64,000 nt of DNA, taken from positions 1-64,000 of the forward strand of contig NZ_FWXH01000009.1 of assembly GCF_900176305.1 (NCBI RefSeq). The letters run 5' to 3'. The position numbers and the translations under genes are program-made. The stretch is from Clostridium acidisoli DSM 12555. Its GTDB lineage: Bacteria > Bacillota > Clostridia > Clostridiales > Clostridiaceae. Of this stretch, positions 23,498-34,300 are shown piece after piece; position 1 is the stretch's first letter; each line of letters begins with the position of its first letter. The notes beneath the pieces are model-generated. The model searched no databases, had not been told where the DNA came from, and saw nothing but the letters and a program-made list of their open reading frames with translations.

Positions 23498-25303
23498 ATG
23501 AATACAACACTTGATGCTACAAAAATACCAAAATTTAAGAATCAGTTAGTAATACCACCTGTTTATATTCCCAATATAATAAAAGATCCGTGTACTGGCA
23601 GAGTCATAAGTCATAATTATGTGATTTTTATAAACCAATTTAAGCAACAAATTTTACCTTATGGTTTTCCAGCAACTACTGTCTTTGGATACGGTGGTAA
23701 TGTTATAAATAAAAAAACGAATACAACAATTTATAATTTTTTTAATGCCCCTGGTGCTACTTTCGATACTATTAGGGGTGTTCCTGTAAATATTCAATGG
23801 GTTAACAACTTGACATCATATAATCCATTACCTGTAGATCCAACAATTCATTGGGCAGACCCAAATGAATTAGGAATGGTGGATGCCTCATCAGTTCCTT
23901 ATTTTCCACCAGGTTTATTAAAAGCCCAATTCCCAATTCCAATTGTTACGCATCTACATGGAGGGGAAAATAATTCAGTAAATGATGGTCATCCTGATGC
24001 TTGGTTTACTGCTAAAGAAGATAAAGTAGGTTCTGAATTTATCACTTCAATTTATCATTATCCAAATCAGCAGCCTTCTGCAACTCTTTGGTATCATGAT
24101 CATACACTTGGAATAACAAGACTCAATGTATTAATGGGCCTTGCTGGTTTTTATCTTATAAGAGATTATGAAAATCCTTTGGACACTGAAGGGAAATTTT
24201 TTTCAGATAAGAAAAATGAAATTCCTATTGTAATTCAGGATAGAAGTTTTTATACAAATGGTTCTTTTTACTTTCCTACAGTAGGTATAAATCCTAGCAT
24301 ACATCCATACTGGATGCCGGAATTTTTTGGAGATACTATAATTGTAAATGGTAAAGCATGGCCAAATTTAAATGTGGATAGATGTCAATATAGATTTAGG
24401 TTATTAAATGGTTCAAATGCGAGATTTTACAGTCTAAACTTTTCAAACAATTTGAAATTTGTCCAAATCGCATGTGATGATGGCTATCTTGCAAAGCCAG
24501 TCACACTTAACTCTTTAACTTTAGCTCCAGGTGAACGAGCTGATATAATTGTAGACTTTTCAAGTTTTTCACCTGGAACTAAAATAATTTTGAAAAACTA
24601 TGCTCCTGCACCATTTCCAACTGGTGATGATCCAAATTTTGATACAGTGGGACAGATTATGCAATTTAATGTCTCCTGCTTTAAACCTTTAAAATCATAT
24701 ATAATTCCTGCGAAGTTAAATAACATTCCAAAGCTTGTTCCTAATACACCTAAAAGGACTTTAGTATTATTTGAAGTTATGGGTGAAAACGGCCCTACTG
24801 AAGTTCTACTCAATGGACAAAATTGGTCTTCCCCTACTTCTGAAATTTCACTAGTTGGTTCAACGGAGGAATGGGAAATTGTAAATTTAACTGGTGATAC
24901 TCATCCAATTCATCTACACTTAGTAGGTTTTCAAATTTCATCTAGGCAGGCTTTTGACGTAGAAAAATACACTGATGATTGGATAACTACTAATGGCATG
25001 CCGCCACTAGATCATCCTACAATAACATTACCTGTTACAGATTATCTTATAGGAGATCCAATACCTACTTATGCTAATGAAATTGGTTTTAAGGATACAG
25101 TTAGAGCAAATCCAGGTGAAGTAACTACATTTCTAGTTCGTTTTGCTCCACAGGATTCAGATGGAACCTCAGTTAAACCTGGCGTAAACCTATTCCCATT
25201 TAACCCAAGTTTAGGTCCAGGATATGTATGGCATTGTCATATACTTGATCATGAGGACAATGAAATGATGCGACCATATAGGGTTACTTTAAATAAAGAT
25301 TAG
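23498..25303 (+). CDS. CotA-like multicopper oxidase (laccase family)
   Basis: The enzyme (601 aa) oxidises phenols, bilirubin-like compounds or metals and reduces O2 to water in known relatives. All four copper motifs are intact: THLHGG (151-156), WYHDHT (198-203), HPIHLHLVGF near 470 and HCHILDHEDNEMM near 580, where the last Met is the axial type 1 ligand. Three cupredoxin domains fit the length. There is no signal peptide, as in the spore-coat laccase CotA. AAGGAG precedes the ATG. The gene stands alone. An O2-dependent oxidase in an anaerobe fits a spore-coat role, which is inference. Confidence 0.9.
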   Translation: MNTTLDATKIPKFKNQLVIPPVYIPNIIKDPCTGRVISHNYVIFINQFKQQILPYGFPATTVFGYGGNVINKKTNTTIYNFFNAPGATFDTIRGVPVNIQWVNNLTSYNPLPVDPTIHWADPNELGMVDASSVPYFPPGLLKAQFPIPIVTHLHGGENNSVNDGHPDAWFTAKEDKVGSEFITSIYHYPNQQPSATLWYHDHTLGITRLNVLMGLAGFYLIRDYENPLDTEGKFFSDKKNEIPIVIQDRSFYTNGSFYFPTVGINPSIHPYWMPEFFGDTIIVNGKAWPNLNVDRCQYRFRLLNGSNARFYSLNFSNNLKFVQIACDDGYLAKPVTLNSLTLAPGERADIIVDFSSFSPGTKIILKNYAPAPFPTGDDPNFDTVGQIMQFNVSCFKPLKSYIIPAKLNNIPKLVPNTPKRTLVLFEVMGENGPTEVLLNGQNWSSPTSEISLVGSTEEWEIVNLTGDTHPIHLHLVGFQISSRQAFDVEKYTDDWITTNGMPPLDHPTITLPVTDYLIGDPIPTYANEIGFKDTVRANPGEVTTFLVRFAPQDSDGTSVKPGVNLFPFNPSLGPGYVWHCHILDHEDNEMMRPYRVTLNKD

Positions 25304-25344
25304 ATGCTTTTTCATTCATTATATTAAGACATTGCTTAAGTAAG

Positions 25345-25440
25345 AGTGAAGGGTTTTAACGGTTGCTTGGCCTTTTCACCGCGAAGCACAGGTGAAAACC
25401 CTTAACCCGTACTTCGTAATTTATTACTAAATTGTGAAGT
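25345..25440. repeat. Fold-back repeat, short copy
   Basis: The segment between two convergent genes folds on itself (AAGGGTTTT 25349-25357 with AAAACCCTT 25395-25403; TTTTCACC 25373-25380 with GGTGAAAA 25391-25398). On the minus strand GAAGTAC..GTTAAG..TTTTCAC..GC..GC..GTGAAAAG matches the left arm of the long element at 30938-31284 block for block, including the small internal hairpin. It may also serve as a terminator for both flanking genes. Confidence 0.5.
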
Positions 25441-25447
25441 ATTCTAA

Positions 25448-27181
25448 TTACACCGTAAATCCAAGTGTGATTTTCTTTAGCTTTTCTGACATCTCTGATA
25501 AATTTTCTGTGGTCTTTTCTATTTCATTCATTGTTACAAGCTGATCTTGAATATTCGAACTAATATTTTCTGTACCATCAGCCATTTTATTTGAGCTATC
25601 TGCTATATTTTCAATTGCCTTTTCTATTTCCTTAGTAATGTTTACCTGCTGTTCATTTGACCTATCAATTTCTTCAATTTGTTCAGCTATTTCGTGTATA
25701 TTTTTAATTATATTCTTTATGCCTATCTTGACTTCATCCGCCTTATTAACTCCGACCAATACCTTTTGTTCAACTTGCTCCACAGAAAAAACCGCTGAAC
25801 TTGATTTTAATTGGTTTTCTTCTATAAGCGTTGCTATTTCTTTAGCTGCATTACTACTCTCATCAGCTAATTTTCTTATTTCATCTGCCACAACATTAAA
25901 GCCTCTTCCAGCTTCACCCGCACGTGCTGCTTCAATCGCTGCATTTAAAGCTAACAAATTTGTCTGCTCAGAAATTGATGTTATAATTTCAATTATTTCA
26001 CCAATTTTTTTAGATGAAACATTTAAATCCCTCATAATAGTTGACACTTCTTTAGATGAACTTGCTATTTCCGTGATAGTACCTGTGATTTCTGATATCT
26101 TAACTGCACTTTCTTCAGCCGCCTCTTTAACATTAATACTGTTCTTAGTAGTATTTCTACTAGCACTTGACGTGGCTATTGAAAAATTTGTTGCTTCACT
26201 AAGGCTAGCATTTGTTTCTTCTATTGCTGCTGCTGAATCTGATGTATCCTCCGCTATCTTTACTACAGTATTGGATATTCCTTCTAAAGACTTAACACTA
26301 ACTCCACTGGACCTATGAAGTTCTTTTGTTGAAGAAGAGATTGTATTTGCAGATTCTGCTACCTCACCAATTATCTTTTGAAGCTTACTCATAAATTTAT
26401 CGAAGTTTTCACTTAATTGTCCTATTTCATCTCTACTGTTGTAATTTATCCTTTGAGTTAAATCACCGTTATTCTCTGAAATTTCTTTAAGTTTCATTGT
26501 AACTTTATTAACAGGAACAATAATGGATTTTATTATAAAAGCAGATAAAATTATCATTACCAAAATACATAAAAGTAACAAAATTGCAAATCTAATTATC
26601 ATATTTTTAAATTCTGTTTCACTATCACTGTATGTTTGTTTTGCAGCTGCAACATGTGAATTTATTATCTTATCAAGTGAAGAATTTAAATTTGTTTTTG
26701 TAGTATCGAAATTACTCATATCACTGTTTCCACCATTTGGCACAGCACCTTGTACAGGTGGCTGATTTCCTTGATTATTGGTCTTTAAGCTTTGATTTTT
26801 AGTGAAAGTGTCCATAGCCGCTATGTATTTATTGTAATTACTTATTACAGTTTTAAAATCGGAGTTATTTTTATACTTTGATAATTTATTATTTATAGCT
26901 TTCTCACGTGCTTTTATATTGTTCTGTATATTTTCTTTTGAACTGTCATCACTTGAATCCATTATTGAAACACTTTGAGATTTTATATATTCAACATCGT
27001 TTTTTATGTTTTCAAGTTCTATAATAGGGGCTACCCTAGAATTGTTCAATTGCATAAGCTTTCCATTTACTTTGGCTATCTCTGTTATTGAAATACATCC
27101 TATAATAATAATGAAAAACAAGAAACTTGCTGAAAGTAAACTTATTTTTTTGCTTATTTTAATATTTTTAAAAAAATTCAT
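25448..27181 (-). CDS. Methyl-accepting chemotaxis protein
   Basis: The receptor (577 aa) has an N-terminal helix (about 12-32), a four-helix-bundle sensor domain outside the membrane, a second helix (about 195-217), a HAMP domain and a long signalling domain with the conserved hairpin [20 protein letters not shown]. The sensor domain contains an uncommon Gly/Pro/Asn-rich loop ([12 protein letters not shown]). The ATG is chosen because GGGGGA lies 7 nt upstream. No chemotaxis gene adjoins it; ligand unknown. Confidence 0.9.
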   Translation of the reverse strand: MNFFKNIKISKKISLLSASFLFFIIIIGCISITEIAKVNGKLMQLNNSRVAPIIELENIKNDVEYIKSQSVSIMDSSDDSSKENIQNNIKAREKAINNKLSKYKNNSDFKTVISNYNKYIAAMDTFTKNQSLKTNNQGNQPPVQGAVPNGGNSDMSNFDTTKTNLNSSLDKIINSHVAAAKQTYSDSETEFKNMIIRFAILLLLCILVMIILSAFIIKSIIVPVNKVTMKLKEISENNGDLTQRINYNSRDEIGQLSENFDKFMSKLQKIIGEVAESANTISSSTKELHRSSGVSVKSLEGISNTVVKIAEDTSDSAAAIEETNASLSEATNFSIATSSASRNTTKNSINVKEAAEESAVKISEITGTITEIASSSKEVSTIMRDLNVSSKKIGEIIEIITSISEQTNLLALNAAIEAARAGEAGRGFNVVADEIRKLADESSNAAKEIATLIEENQLKSSSAVFSVEQVEQKVLVGVNKADEVKIGIKNIIKNIHEIAEQIEEIDRSNEQQVNITKEIEKAIENIADSSNKMADGTENISSNIQDQLVTMNEIEKTTENLSEMSEKLKKITLGFTV

Positions 27182-27274
27182 TGTCCATTCCCCCAATTTC
27201 TATGTATGATTTAAAATTATACATAGAAATTATTGCAGTAATGTGTATTAATTATGTGAAATATATGTGAAGTA

Positions 27275-28327
27275 TTACCGTTTTATATCAAGGTTTCCTC
27301 TATAAACTCTTAGAAAATTTTCTCCTAATATTAGTTGTAGTTCCTTATCTGTAAATCCTCTATCTAATAACACCTGAGTAAGTTTATCTATATCCTTATG
27401 TCCATTAATAACATCAAATCCTTTTGTTTTAGATTGCCCCCCCAAATAACTAGGATTAGAACTTGTAAATTTATCACAAAAATCAAATCCTAAGCCTATA
27501 TGCTCTATACCGACTAGATCTCTAATGTGAATAATGTGCTTTACAATGCCCTCTACATTTTTTTCTGTATCCTTCCTTGAGACAAAATCACTATAGGCAT
27601 TCATACCTATGACTCCTCCAGTTTTTGCTATAGCTACAATTTGTTCATCAGTAAGATTCCTTGCATGGTTAACTATTGTTCTGCTATTTGAATGTGATGC
27701 TATAACAGATTTTTTTGATATTTTCATAACATCAAAAAAACCTTCATCATTTAAATGGCTAACGTCTATAAACATCCCCAGCCTTTCAGCTTCATTTATA
27801 AGAGAAACGCCAAAATCAGTTAAACCACCTTTTCTTCCTTCTTGAACTTCATGAAAATGGCACCCATCTGCAGCATAATTTCTTCTACTCCAAGTAAGTC
27901 CTACAATCCTTACACCAAGTTCATAAAAAACCCTTAATAACTTCAAATCATTGCCAATAGGTTCTACCCCTTCAAATGACAATATTATTCCTAATTTATT
28001 AAGCTTTATAGCCCTATTTATATCTTCATAGTTTTTGCATAATATAAATTTATCTTTAGATTCTTCAATTTCCTCATATAAGCTTCCAATTTGATCCAAT
28101 GCATTTTTCATTGCCATTTCCGGAATATACTCACTTTCTATAAATAGCGATGCTACAACTATATTTACTCCACCTTTAATAAAATCAGGTATAAATTCCC
28201 TCTCAATTACTTTATTATATCCAGCTTTACGCTTTCTTAACACTTCTCCTAACATGTCAAAATGAGCATCTACAATATTAAACTTATTATGAAGCTCCTG
28301 AACATTTTTATTTATATATCCATTCAT
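27275..28327 (-). CDS. Membrane dipeptidase, peptidase family M19
   Basis: The enzyme (350 aa) is a zinc-dependent dipeptidase of the renal-dipeptidase family, acting on dipeptides including some with D-residues. Visible metal-ligand motifs are VDAHFDML (HxD), ILSFEGVEP (Glu), ASHSNSRT and GLGFDFCD. There is no signal peptide, so it is cytoplasmic, as in other Firmicutes. GAGGAG precedes the ATG. It lies downstream of a divergently transcribed transporter gene; a shared role in peptide or amino-acid use is possible but not shown. Confidence 0.9.
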   Translation of the reverse strand: MNGYINKNVQELHNKFNIVDAHFDMLGEVLRKRKAGYNKVIEREFIPDFIKGGVNIVVASLFIESEYIPEMAMKNALDQIGSLYEEIEESKDKFILCKNYEDINRAIKLNKLGIILSFEGVEPIGNDLKLLRVFYELGVRIVGLTWSRRNYAADGCHFHEVQEGRKGGLTDFGVSLINEAERLGMFIDVSHLNDEGFFDVMKISKKSVIASHSNSRTIVNHARNLTDEQIVAIAKTGGVIGMNAYSDFVSRKDTEKNVEGIVKHIIHIRDLVGIEHIGLGFDFCDKFTSSNPSYLGGQSKTKGFDVINGHKDIDKLTQVLLDRGFTDKELQLILGENFLRVYRGNLDIKR

Positions 28328-28549
28328 ATTTTATCTCCTCTAAATATATTTTTCTCATACCATAAAAACCTAAAAATCAAATGTTTCTATTATATTATAT
28401 AGCAACATAAATATTAAATTACAACATAATAATTACATATCATTCGTATAATATTACATTTTGTATCCATACATTTTTTAATTGTAATAATTTATTATAT
28501 AATATTTACATAAATCCAATGGATAAATTACTTAAGGAGTGAAATTTAT

Positions 28550-29122
28550 ATGAACAAATATGAAAACAAGCTTTCTTTAATAAGTTTAGTAAAAATTGCT
28601 ATGATGACTGCAATTATTTTTGTCTCTATTTCTATTATTAAAATCCCCTCACCCTCTGGCACTGGATATGTAAATGTTGGTGACAGTATGATATTTATAA
28701 GTGCAATATTTTTAGGAGGTAAAAAAGGTGCTGTAGCGGCAGCTCTTGGTGGCTTCTTATCAGATGCACTTGGTGGATATCTAATATATGCACCATTCAC
28801 ATTAGTAATAAAAGCAATAATGGCATTAATTGTTGGCGGTATTATATTTAAATACAATACTGAGAGAAAAAATATAATATTGAATTGTGTTGCATTTATT
28901 GCAGCTGGAATATGGGAGGTTATAGCATACCTTGGCGCTGGAATTATCGTTTATATGCTTACGATTTCTTCAAATATTAATGTAGCTATATTAAAATCTA
29001 TTCTCGATATACCTGGAAATATTGTTCAAGCAGCTGTAGGTGTCGTAATTGCTGTTCCATTCACTATACTATTAGCTAAAACGGGACTTTTATATAGAAC
29101 CAAATCTACAAATATTATATAA
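28550..29122 (+). CDS. ECF transporter substrate-binding (S) component
   Basis: The protein (190 aa) is a small membrane protein with about six helices. It has the S-component pattern of a glycine-rich GYVNVGDSMIF block followed by GGKKGAVAAALGGFLSDALGG, typical of the HmpT/PdxU-like ECF group. S components bind a vitamin and dock on a shared EcfAAT module encoded elsewhere. The substrate cannot be assigned and no vitamin riboswitch was seen in the 220 bases upstream. GGAGTG precedes the ATG. Confidence 0.85.
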   Translation: MNKYENKLSLISLVKIAMMTAIIFVSISIIKIPSPSGTGYVNVGDSMIFISAIFLGGKKGAVAAALGGFLSDALGGYLIYAPFTLVIKAIMALIVGGIIFKYNTERKNIILNCVAFIAAGIWEVIAYLGAGIIVYMLTISSNINVAILKSILDIPGNIVQAAVGVVIAVPFTILLAKTGLLYRTKSTNII

Positions 29123-29124
29123 AA

Positions 29125-29160
29125 AAAATAAGTTGGCTAAATAAAAAGCCAACTTATTTT
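29125..29160. terminator. Bidirectional terminator between convergent genes
   Basis: AAAATAAGTTGGCT (29125-29138) pairs perfectly with AGCCAACTTATTTT (29147-29160). The A and T tracts flank it on both strands, and it lies exactly between the ECF and HesB-like stop codons. Confidence 0.85.
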
Positions 29161-29483
29161 TAACATCCAGGACAAACAGTACACGGACTTTTAGGTTCTA
29201 TAACGGATCTAAGTTCAAGCCCTCTGCCCTCATTTTCATTATTGGACAAAATTATAAATCCACCATATTCTTTAATTAATTCTTCGTCCATAATAAAGTT
29301 AATATCTTTAACTTTTTCTACAATATCATTGTCACCTTTTACGCCGTTATCAATATTAAATATTAATCCACTACAATTTCTCCCCATATAACTTATCCTC
29401 AAGTCATAATTAGGTAGCTTGTTATAATCCAAAAAACCTTTAAACTCTTCATATGCCTCTTCACTAATTTGAATATTTTCCAT
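29160..29483 (-). CDS. HesB-like (IscA-related) protein
   Basis: The protein (107 aa) resembles the HesB/IscA fold (ISEEAYEEFKGFL at the start, then a Gly/Asn-rich strand region with GRNCSGLIF). It ends in a Cys cluster, CTVCPGC, a few residues earlier or later than in IscA scaffold proteins. Clostridia carry a HesB-like family with related tails, some members of which contain selenocysteine; here all three positions are Cys and the stop is TAA. A role in Fe-S handling or redox is likely but unproven. Confidence 0.75.
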   Translation of the reverse strand: MENIQISEEAYEEFKGFLDYNKLPNYDLRISYMGRNCSGLIFNIDNGVKGDNDIVEKVKDINFIMDEELIKEYGGFIILSNNENEGRGLELRSVIEPKSPCTVCPGC

Positions 29484-29640
29484 AAAATCTCCCCCTAATA
29501 TTTATCGTTTCATTACTAATATCTCTTAAAAATTACACTATTATCACTTTTAAGATATTGTCTATAATTATTTATCAATAATTATAGCATTATTTTATTT
29601 TTATAACAAATATATTTTATGGAAAAATAAAATTTATCCT

Positions 29641-30825
29641 TTATATTGCTTTGCTATTTTTTTGACTTTTCTTTATATATTCGGAAAATTTTCTCATTGA
29701 AGTTTCATCTTGAAAATTTGCTTGAGCCCTCTTATCATTTCCACCGCCTCTACCATTAAATTCTTTTAAATTATCCTTAAAAAACTTGCCACATTTAACT
29801 TCAAAATCTCCATTGTGTGCAAACAGTAACTTTTTATCCCTTATTGAACTTAATATTAGAATAAATTTCTTATCTTTAAGACATTCATAGAGTTTGTCTA
29901 AGAAATCAAAATCTTCTTCTTCATACTCTACACATATCAATTCCGAAGCTGCATTTTTAATTAACTTTTCTGCCTCGGAATATGCTATTTTTGAATAAAG
30001 ATTATTTACTTGTTTCTTTAAAGATGCAATTTCTTCATTATTGTTTTTTATCTTTTCTATAACTGCAGAATCTTCAACTGAAAATCCCCTGGCAATCTCA
30101 GTTATATAATTATGTTTTAATTGATAATCTTTCAAAGCTCTTAATCCACATTTTATATAAACTCTAGTCATTCCTTTGTATTTTTCCCATTTTATTATTT
30201 TTATTAGTCCTACTTCTCCAGTTCTCCTAACTTGAGTTCCACAACATGCACTATAATCAATATTTTCTCCCATCTGTACAATTCTAATTGTTCCTTCTGC
30301 TTTTATTTCCTTTCTTAATGGAAGCTTCAAGGCTTCATCTTTGGTCAAAAAGTAAGTTTTTACCTCTTCATTCCTAAATATGTATGAATTTGCTTCAATT
30401 TCAGCTTTATTAATCATTTCTTCTGTCATATCCTTCATTTGAATATCTATGGTAACATAGTCATTACCCAAATGAAAACCTGCATTTGATACTTTATAAA
30501 GCCTAAAAAAAGCTGCTGACATAAGATGTTCCCCTGAATGCTGCTGTATGTGATCTTCTCTTCTTTCAGAATCAACTTTACACTTTACAAACTTCCCGGT
30601 TGGCCTCTCTGATGTAACATGATAAATTGTTTCTTTTTCTTCATACACATATTCAACTTTTATATTGTCTATATACCCTAAATCACTAGGTTGTCCTCCT
30701 CCTTCTGGATAAAATGGAGTACTCTTTAACACAATTTCAAATTTACCGTCTTTCTCAATAACATCCTCCACTTCACATTGGGCTTCACAAATATAAGGAT
30801 CTTCATAAAATAGTTTTTCCGTCAC
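29641..30825 (-). CDS. Alanyl-tRNA editing protein, AlaX type
   Basis: The protein (394 aa) is a free-standing homologue of the AlaRS editing domain that deacylates mischarged Ser- or Gly-tRNA(Ala). It has an N-terminal barrel (FYPEGGGQPSD), the zinc motif HSGEH (HxxxH), a second zinc motif and a C-terminal DHHA1 domain with GRGGG. The second motif, normally CxxxH, reads CCGTQ: the His is replaced by Gln through a single base. A GTG start at 30825 gives the usual N-terminus TEKLFYED with GAAAGGA upstream; an ATG 6 codons earlier is possible. Confidence 0.85.
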   Translation of the reverse strand: MTEKLFYEDPYICEAQCEVEDVIEKDGKFEIVLKSTPFYPEGGGQPSDLGYIDNIKVEYVYEEKETIYHVTSERPTGKFVKCKVDSERREDHIQQHSGEHLMSAAFFRLYKVSNAGFHLGNDYVTIDIQMKDMTEEMINKAEIEANSYIFRNEEVKTYFLTKDEALKLPLRKEIKAEGTIRIVQMGENIDYSACCGTQVRRTGEVGLIKIIKWEKYKGMTRVYIKCGLRALKDYQLKHNYITEIARGFSVEDSAVIEKIKNNNEEIASLKKQVNNLYSKIAYSEAEKLIKNAASELICVEYEEEDFDFLDKLYECLKDKKFILILSSIRDKKLLFAHNGDFEVKCGKFFKDNLKEFNGRGGGNDKRAQANFQDETSMRKFSEYIKKSQKNSKAI

Positions 30826-30937
30826 TTTTATCATTCCTTTCATTTATTGTTATCACAATTATATAATTAAAGTTTTTACATTGCATCCTATATTATAATG
30901 ATAGAACAAAATGTTAGCAAAATATACTCTAAATAAA

Positions 30938-31284
30938 AAATTGCAAAGTACAAAGTTAAAGATTTTCATCATAGCTAAAGCTAGATGAAAAGATTAAAGA
31001 AAGCCTTCGGCTAGATGGAAGAATTGACGAGGCTAATGCCGTCAAAAGTGAGAGAAGTTACTTACGTAACAGATAAAAGATGAATTTCATTTTAGATTAT
31101 AAATCTAAGTTCAAAGATTTTTCGCAGCATAGCGTAGAAAAATCCTCCTATCCCTTTTGCTGAAAGCAAATTCTCTCACCATTACCGTATCATCGTTAAT
31201 TCTTTAATCTTGCCATTCTGGCAATCTTTAACCTTTTTACTCACGCAGTAAGAGTAAAATTCTTTTACCTGTAATTTGCAATTT
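30938..31284. repeat. Long fold-back element with nested hairpins
   Basis: The ends are inverted repeats (AAATTGCAAA at 30938-30947 and TTTGCAATTT at 31275-31284). The arms continue as imperfect inverted copies of each other for about 150 bases: the left TTAAAGATTTTCATC matches the right arm complement, as does GAATTGACGA..GTGAGAGAA. Each arm also carries its own small hairpins (for example 30963-30991, 31235-31259 and TTTAGATT/AATCTAA near the centre). No open frame lies inside. It fills the 460-bp gap between the alaX and MMPL genes. A shorter relative lies at 25345-25440. It is MITE-like; no transposase gene is present. Confidence 0.65.
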
Positions 31285-31300
31285 ATGAAGTTAAAACATA

Positions 31301-34300
31301 CTAAGCCGTAATATCCGTATCCTCATAATTATTATCATTGGTCTTATTATTAATTGCTTTTGGTAACGCAATTAATGCTGGTAATAATATAGGCAATAAT
31401 ATAATTGAAAGTGCTATCAAACCTATTACTACAGCTATGGCAAGTTGTGTCAAAAGTCTAACCCCTGCTGGTATTAATGTAACAAAAGTACCACCTAATA
31501 TTAATGCTGCTGACATAACAATCCCACCTATATTCTTTGAAGCTAAAACTATTGCTTCTTCTTGTGAAATATCCTTATATTCTTTAAATCTCATCATTAA
31601 GAATATGCTGTAGTCAACCCCTAATGCCACAATCATTACGAAAGAGAAAAATGGTACATTCCATGAAACTCCATCCAATTTAAATATATGGAAGACTATA
31701 AAGTTTAAACTTGTTGAAGATATATAATAAGCTGCCATTAATGCTAGAGAGATATATAATGAAATCAAAGGCGATCTTATTACTATTAAAAGCACTATAA
31801 AAACACTAATTAAAACAATTATTTTTATTGTGTTTAAATCATTTAATGCCACCTTGTTTAAATCATAATCAGAGGCACTTGTTCCTGATGTTCCATATTT
31901 AGCATCTTTAAGTACAGTCCCTTTAATGGCACCTGGTATAGTATCATTAATTTCCTTTGAAGTGTTCATAGCTGCTGCTGAATACGGGTCTGAATCTAAA
32001 ACAACTGTGAATTTTACTATCTTTCTATCTTTAGTCATATACATATCTAAAGACTGTTTAATAGAATCATTGCTAAGCATTTCCTTTGGTGCAAAGAAAT
32101 CTTTAGATTCATTTAGTTGTTCTAAATAATCATTTGTTTTCTCGAGTCCACCAGAAACTGAATTTAAGCCATTACTGCTTTTACTTAATGCATCCTTTAA
32201 CTGTGGTACACTAGAACTAAGTGTACCTAACATGCTATTAAGCTTAGTTTGGCCAGTTTTAACTTGATCTAACCCAGCATTAAGTTTAGACATATTATCA
32301 ATTATTGTGCTTTGGCCAGTTGAGCCTTGTCTAAGTCCTGAAGCTAATGCTGTTGAACCATTTTGGAGCTGATTTAATCCATCTAGTAATTGATTTTGTG
32401 ATTCATTTATTTGATTTAAAGTTTGATTAACAGTTCCAAGTTTACCTGTAAGAATGTCATAATTTTCTTTAAATTCGTTGAGTCCGCTATTCAATTTTGT
32501 TATTCCCTCTGATAAATTGCTGTAATATAGTTCTACTCCATTAGTATATCTAGGATCATTATCAAATTTATAAATTTTTGACAATTCTCCAATCGTATTA
32601 TTCATACCATCTAGTCCATTTTGAAGACCACTGACTCCATTAGCTATTTCTCCATATTTAGTTCCAAGTTGAACATATCCATTTTGTATTTCTCCTACTC
32701 CATCCGATATCTGTTTAGTATAAGTTGTTATCTGTGTCATACCATTTTGGGCTTGCTCTATACCTGCTGATATTTTGTCAGCACCTGCAGCACCTTGTGC
32801 TATGCCAGCATTTACTTGTTTAAGCCCCAAGGTTACTGCATTTAATCCGTCTTGCACCTTACCAGTACCCACTGCCAATTCATCTACTTTTGACAAATCA
32901 TTTAAATTAATTGAACCTAAACTAGTATTTATTTGATTTAAGCCACCACCTATTGTATCCACACCGACTTTTGATTTTGAAATACCATCAGTGACACCTT
33001 CTGTTTGTTTGCCTAAATACATTAGATCAATAGGATCTGATAGTGGCTGAGTAACACTAGATACACTCTTTACTCCTTTTATATCTTTTAATTTGTTTGT
33101 TAAATTATCAATAACTGAAAGTGCTTCAGTATTATCCATAGCTTTATTGTTTTCCAAAACAACTGTTGTTGTAAGTGCCTCACCTTTTCCAAAATTTTTA
33201 GTAATTAAATCAAAACCTTTTACTGAAGGCACAGAGTCTCCAATTTCATTTACAGTATCATAAGAATATTTTTGTGTATTAAAATAAATTATTGGAGTTA
33301 ATATAAGTATTGTAACAATTGATACTATGATTGGTCTTTTTATTGAAAATGAAGCGGCCTTTCCCCAAGCTTTACTTTGTTTATGTTTTGTAACTTTTTT
33401 TGATGGCCAGAAAAGTTTTGTTCCCAATGTTTTCATTATAAATGGTGTAAGTGTCAATATTTCAAGTAAGAGAACTACAACCGCAATTGCCACACAATTT
33501 CCAGAACGATATAATCCAAACTTTGCTAGCGTAAGACTTAAAAATGCTATAAATACAGTAAGTATACTGAAAGCTATGGTTTTTCCAGCTGTCTTATAGG
33601 TATTTACTATTGCCTCGTCTATTGAGGAACTATTGGACATTTCCTCTTTAAATCTATTAAACAAAAGTATATTATAATCTGTACCCACTCCAAATAATAC
33701 AAGTATAATTACCATTTGCGTAAGCGAAGATATTGGATAATTAAACCTATAAACTAGTTGTCCTACAATTGCAAGTGAAACTATATATGATATTATTACT
33801 GCAAGTAGTGATATTAACGGGGTTATTATTGATCTAAACATAATTATAAGTACTATTAAAATGAATAACACAGTAAGAACAGCACTCTTATCAACACCAC
33901 TGGAAACAGTTCTTATATAATCATCACTTATAAAATCAGTTCCTGTAAGATAATATTTAACCTTCACATTTTTTAATTTATCATCAAGTTGTTTTTTTAT
34001 ATCACTTACTTCTCTGTCTTTTTTATCAAGTTTAAAGCTTACCATTATTGTTTTTCCATCTTTTGATATAAGCTTTGATTTTATATCTGGTAAATTAAAA
34101 GGATCAAGCAGATTGCTTACTCCTAGTGCATCACTATTATTCTTTATATTGTTTACTCCATTTTTTATACTATTCATCTGGCTAGATGTTAGTTTATTGT
34201 CGCCATTAAACACTATTATATCTGCATTTCCCGGAGTTTTATCCATTTTCTTTAAAATCTTATCTGCCTTCATAGAAGGATTGTCATCACTTAAGAATTG

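Noticed and set aside
25638-26318. Long open frame (226 codons) opposite the chemoreceptor gene
   Set aside because: It is the antisense of a conserved signalling domain; its Ser/Ala/Leu-rich translation is a mirror of that gene.
28328-28549. Possible vitamin riboswitch upstream of the ECF S component
   Set aside because: The leader shows no thiamine, riboflavin, cobalamin or preQ1 consensus; only AT-rich sequence and a plausible -10 box.
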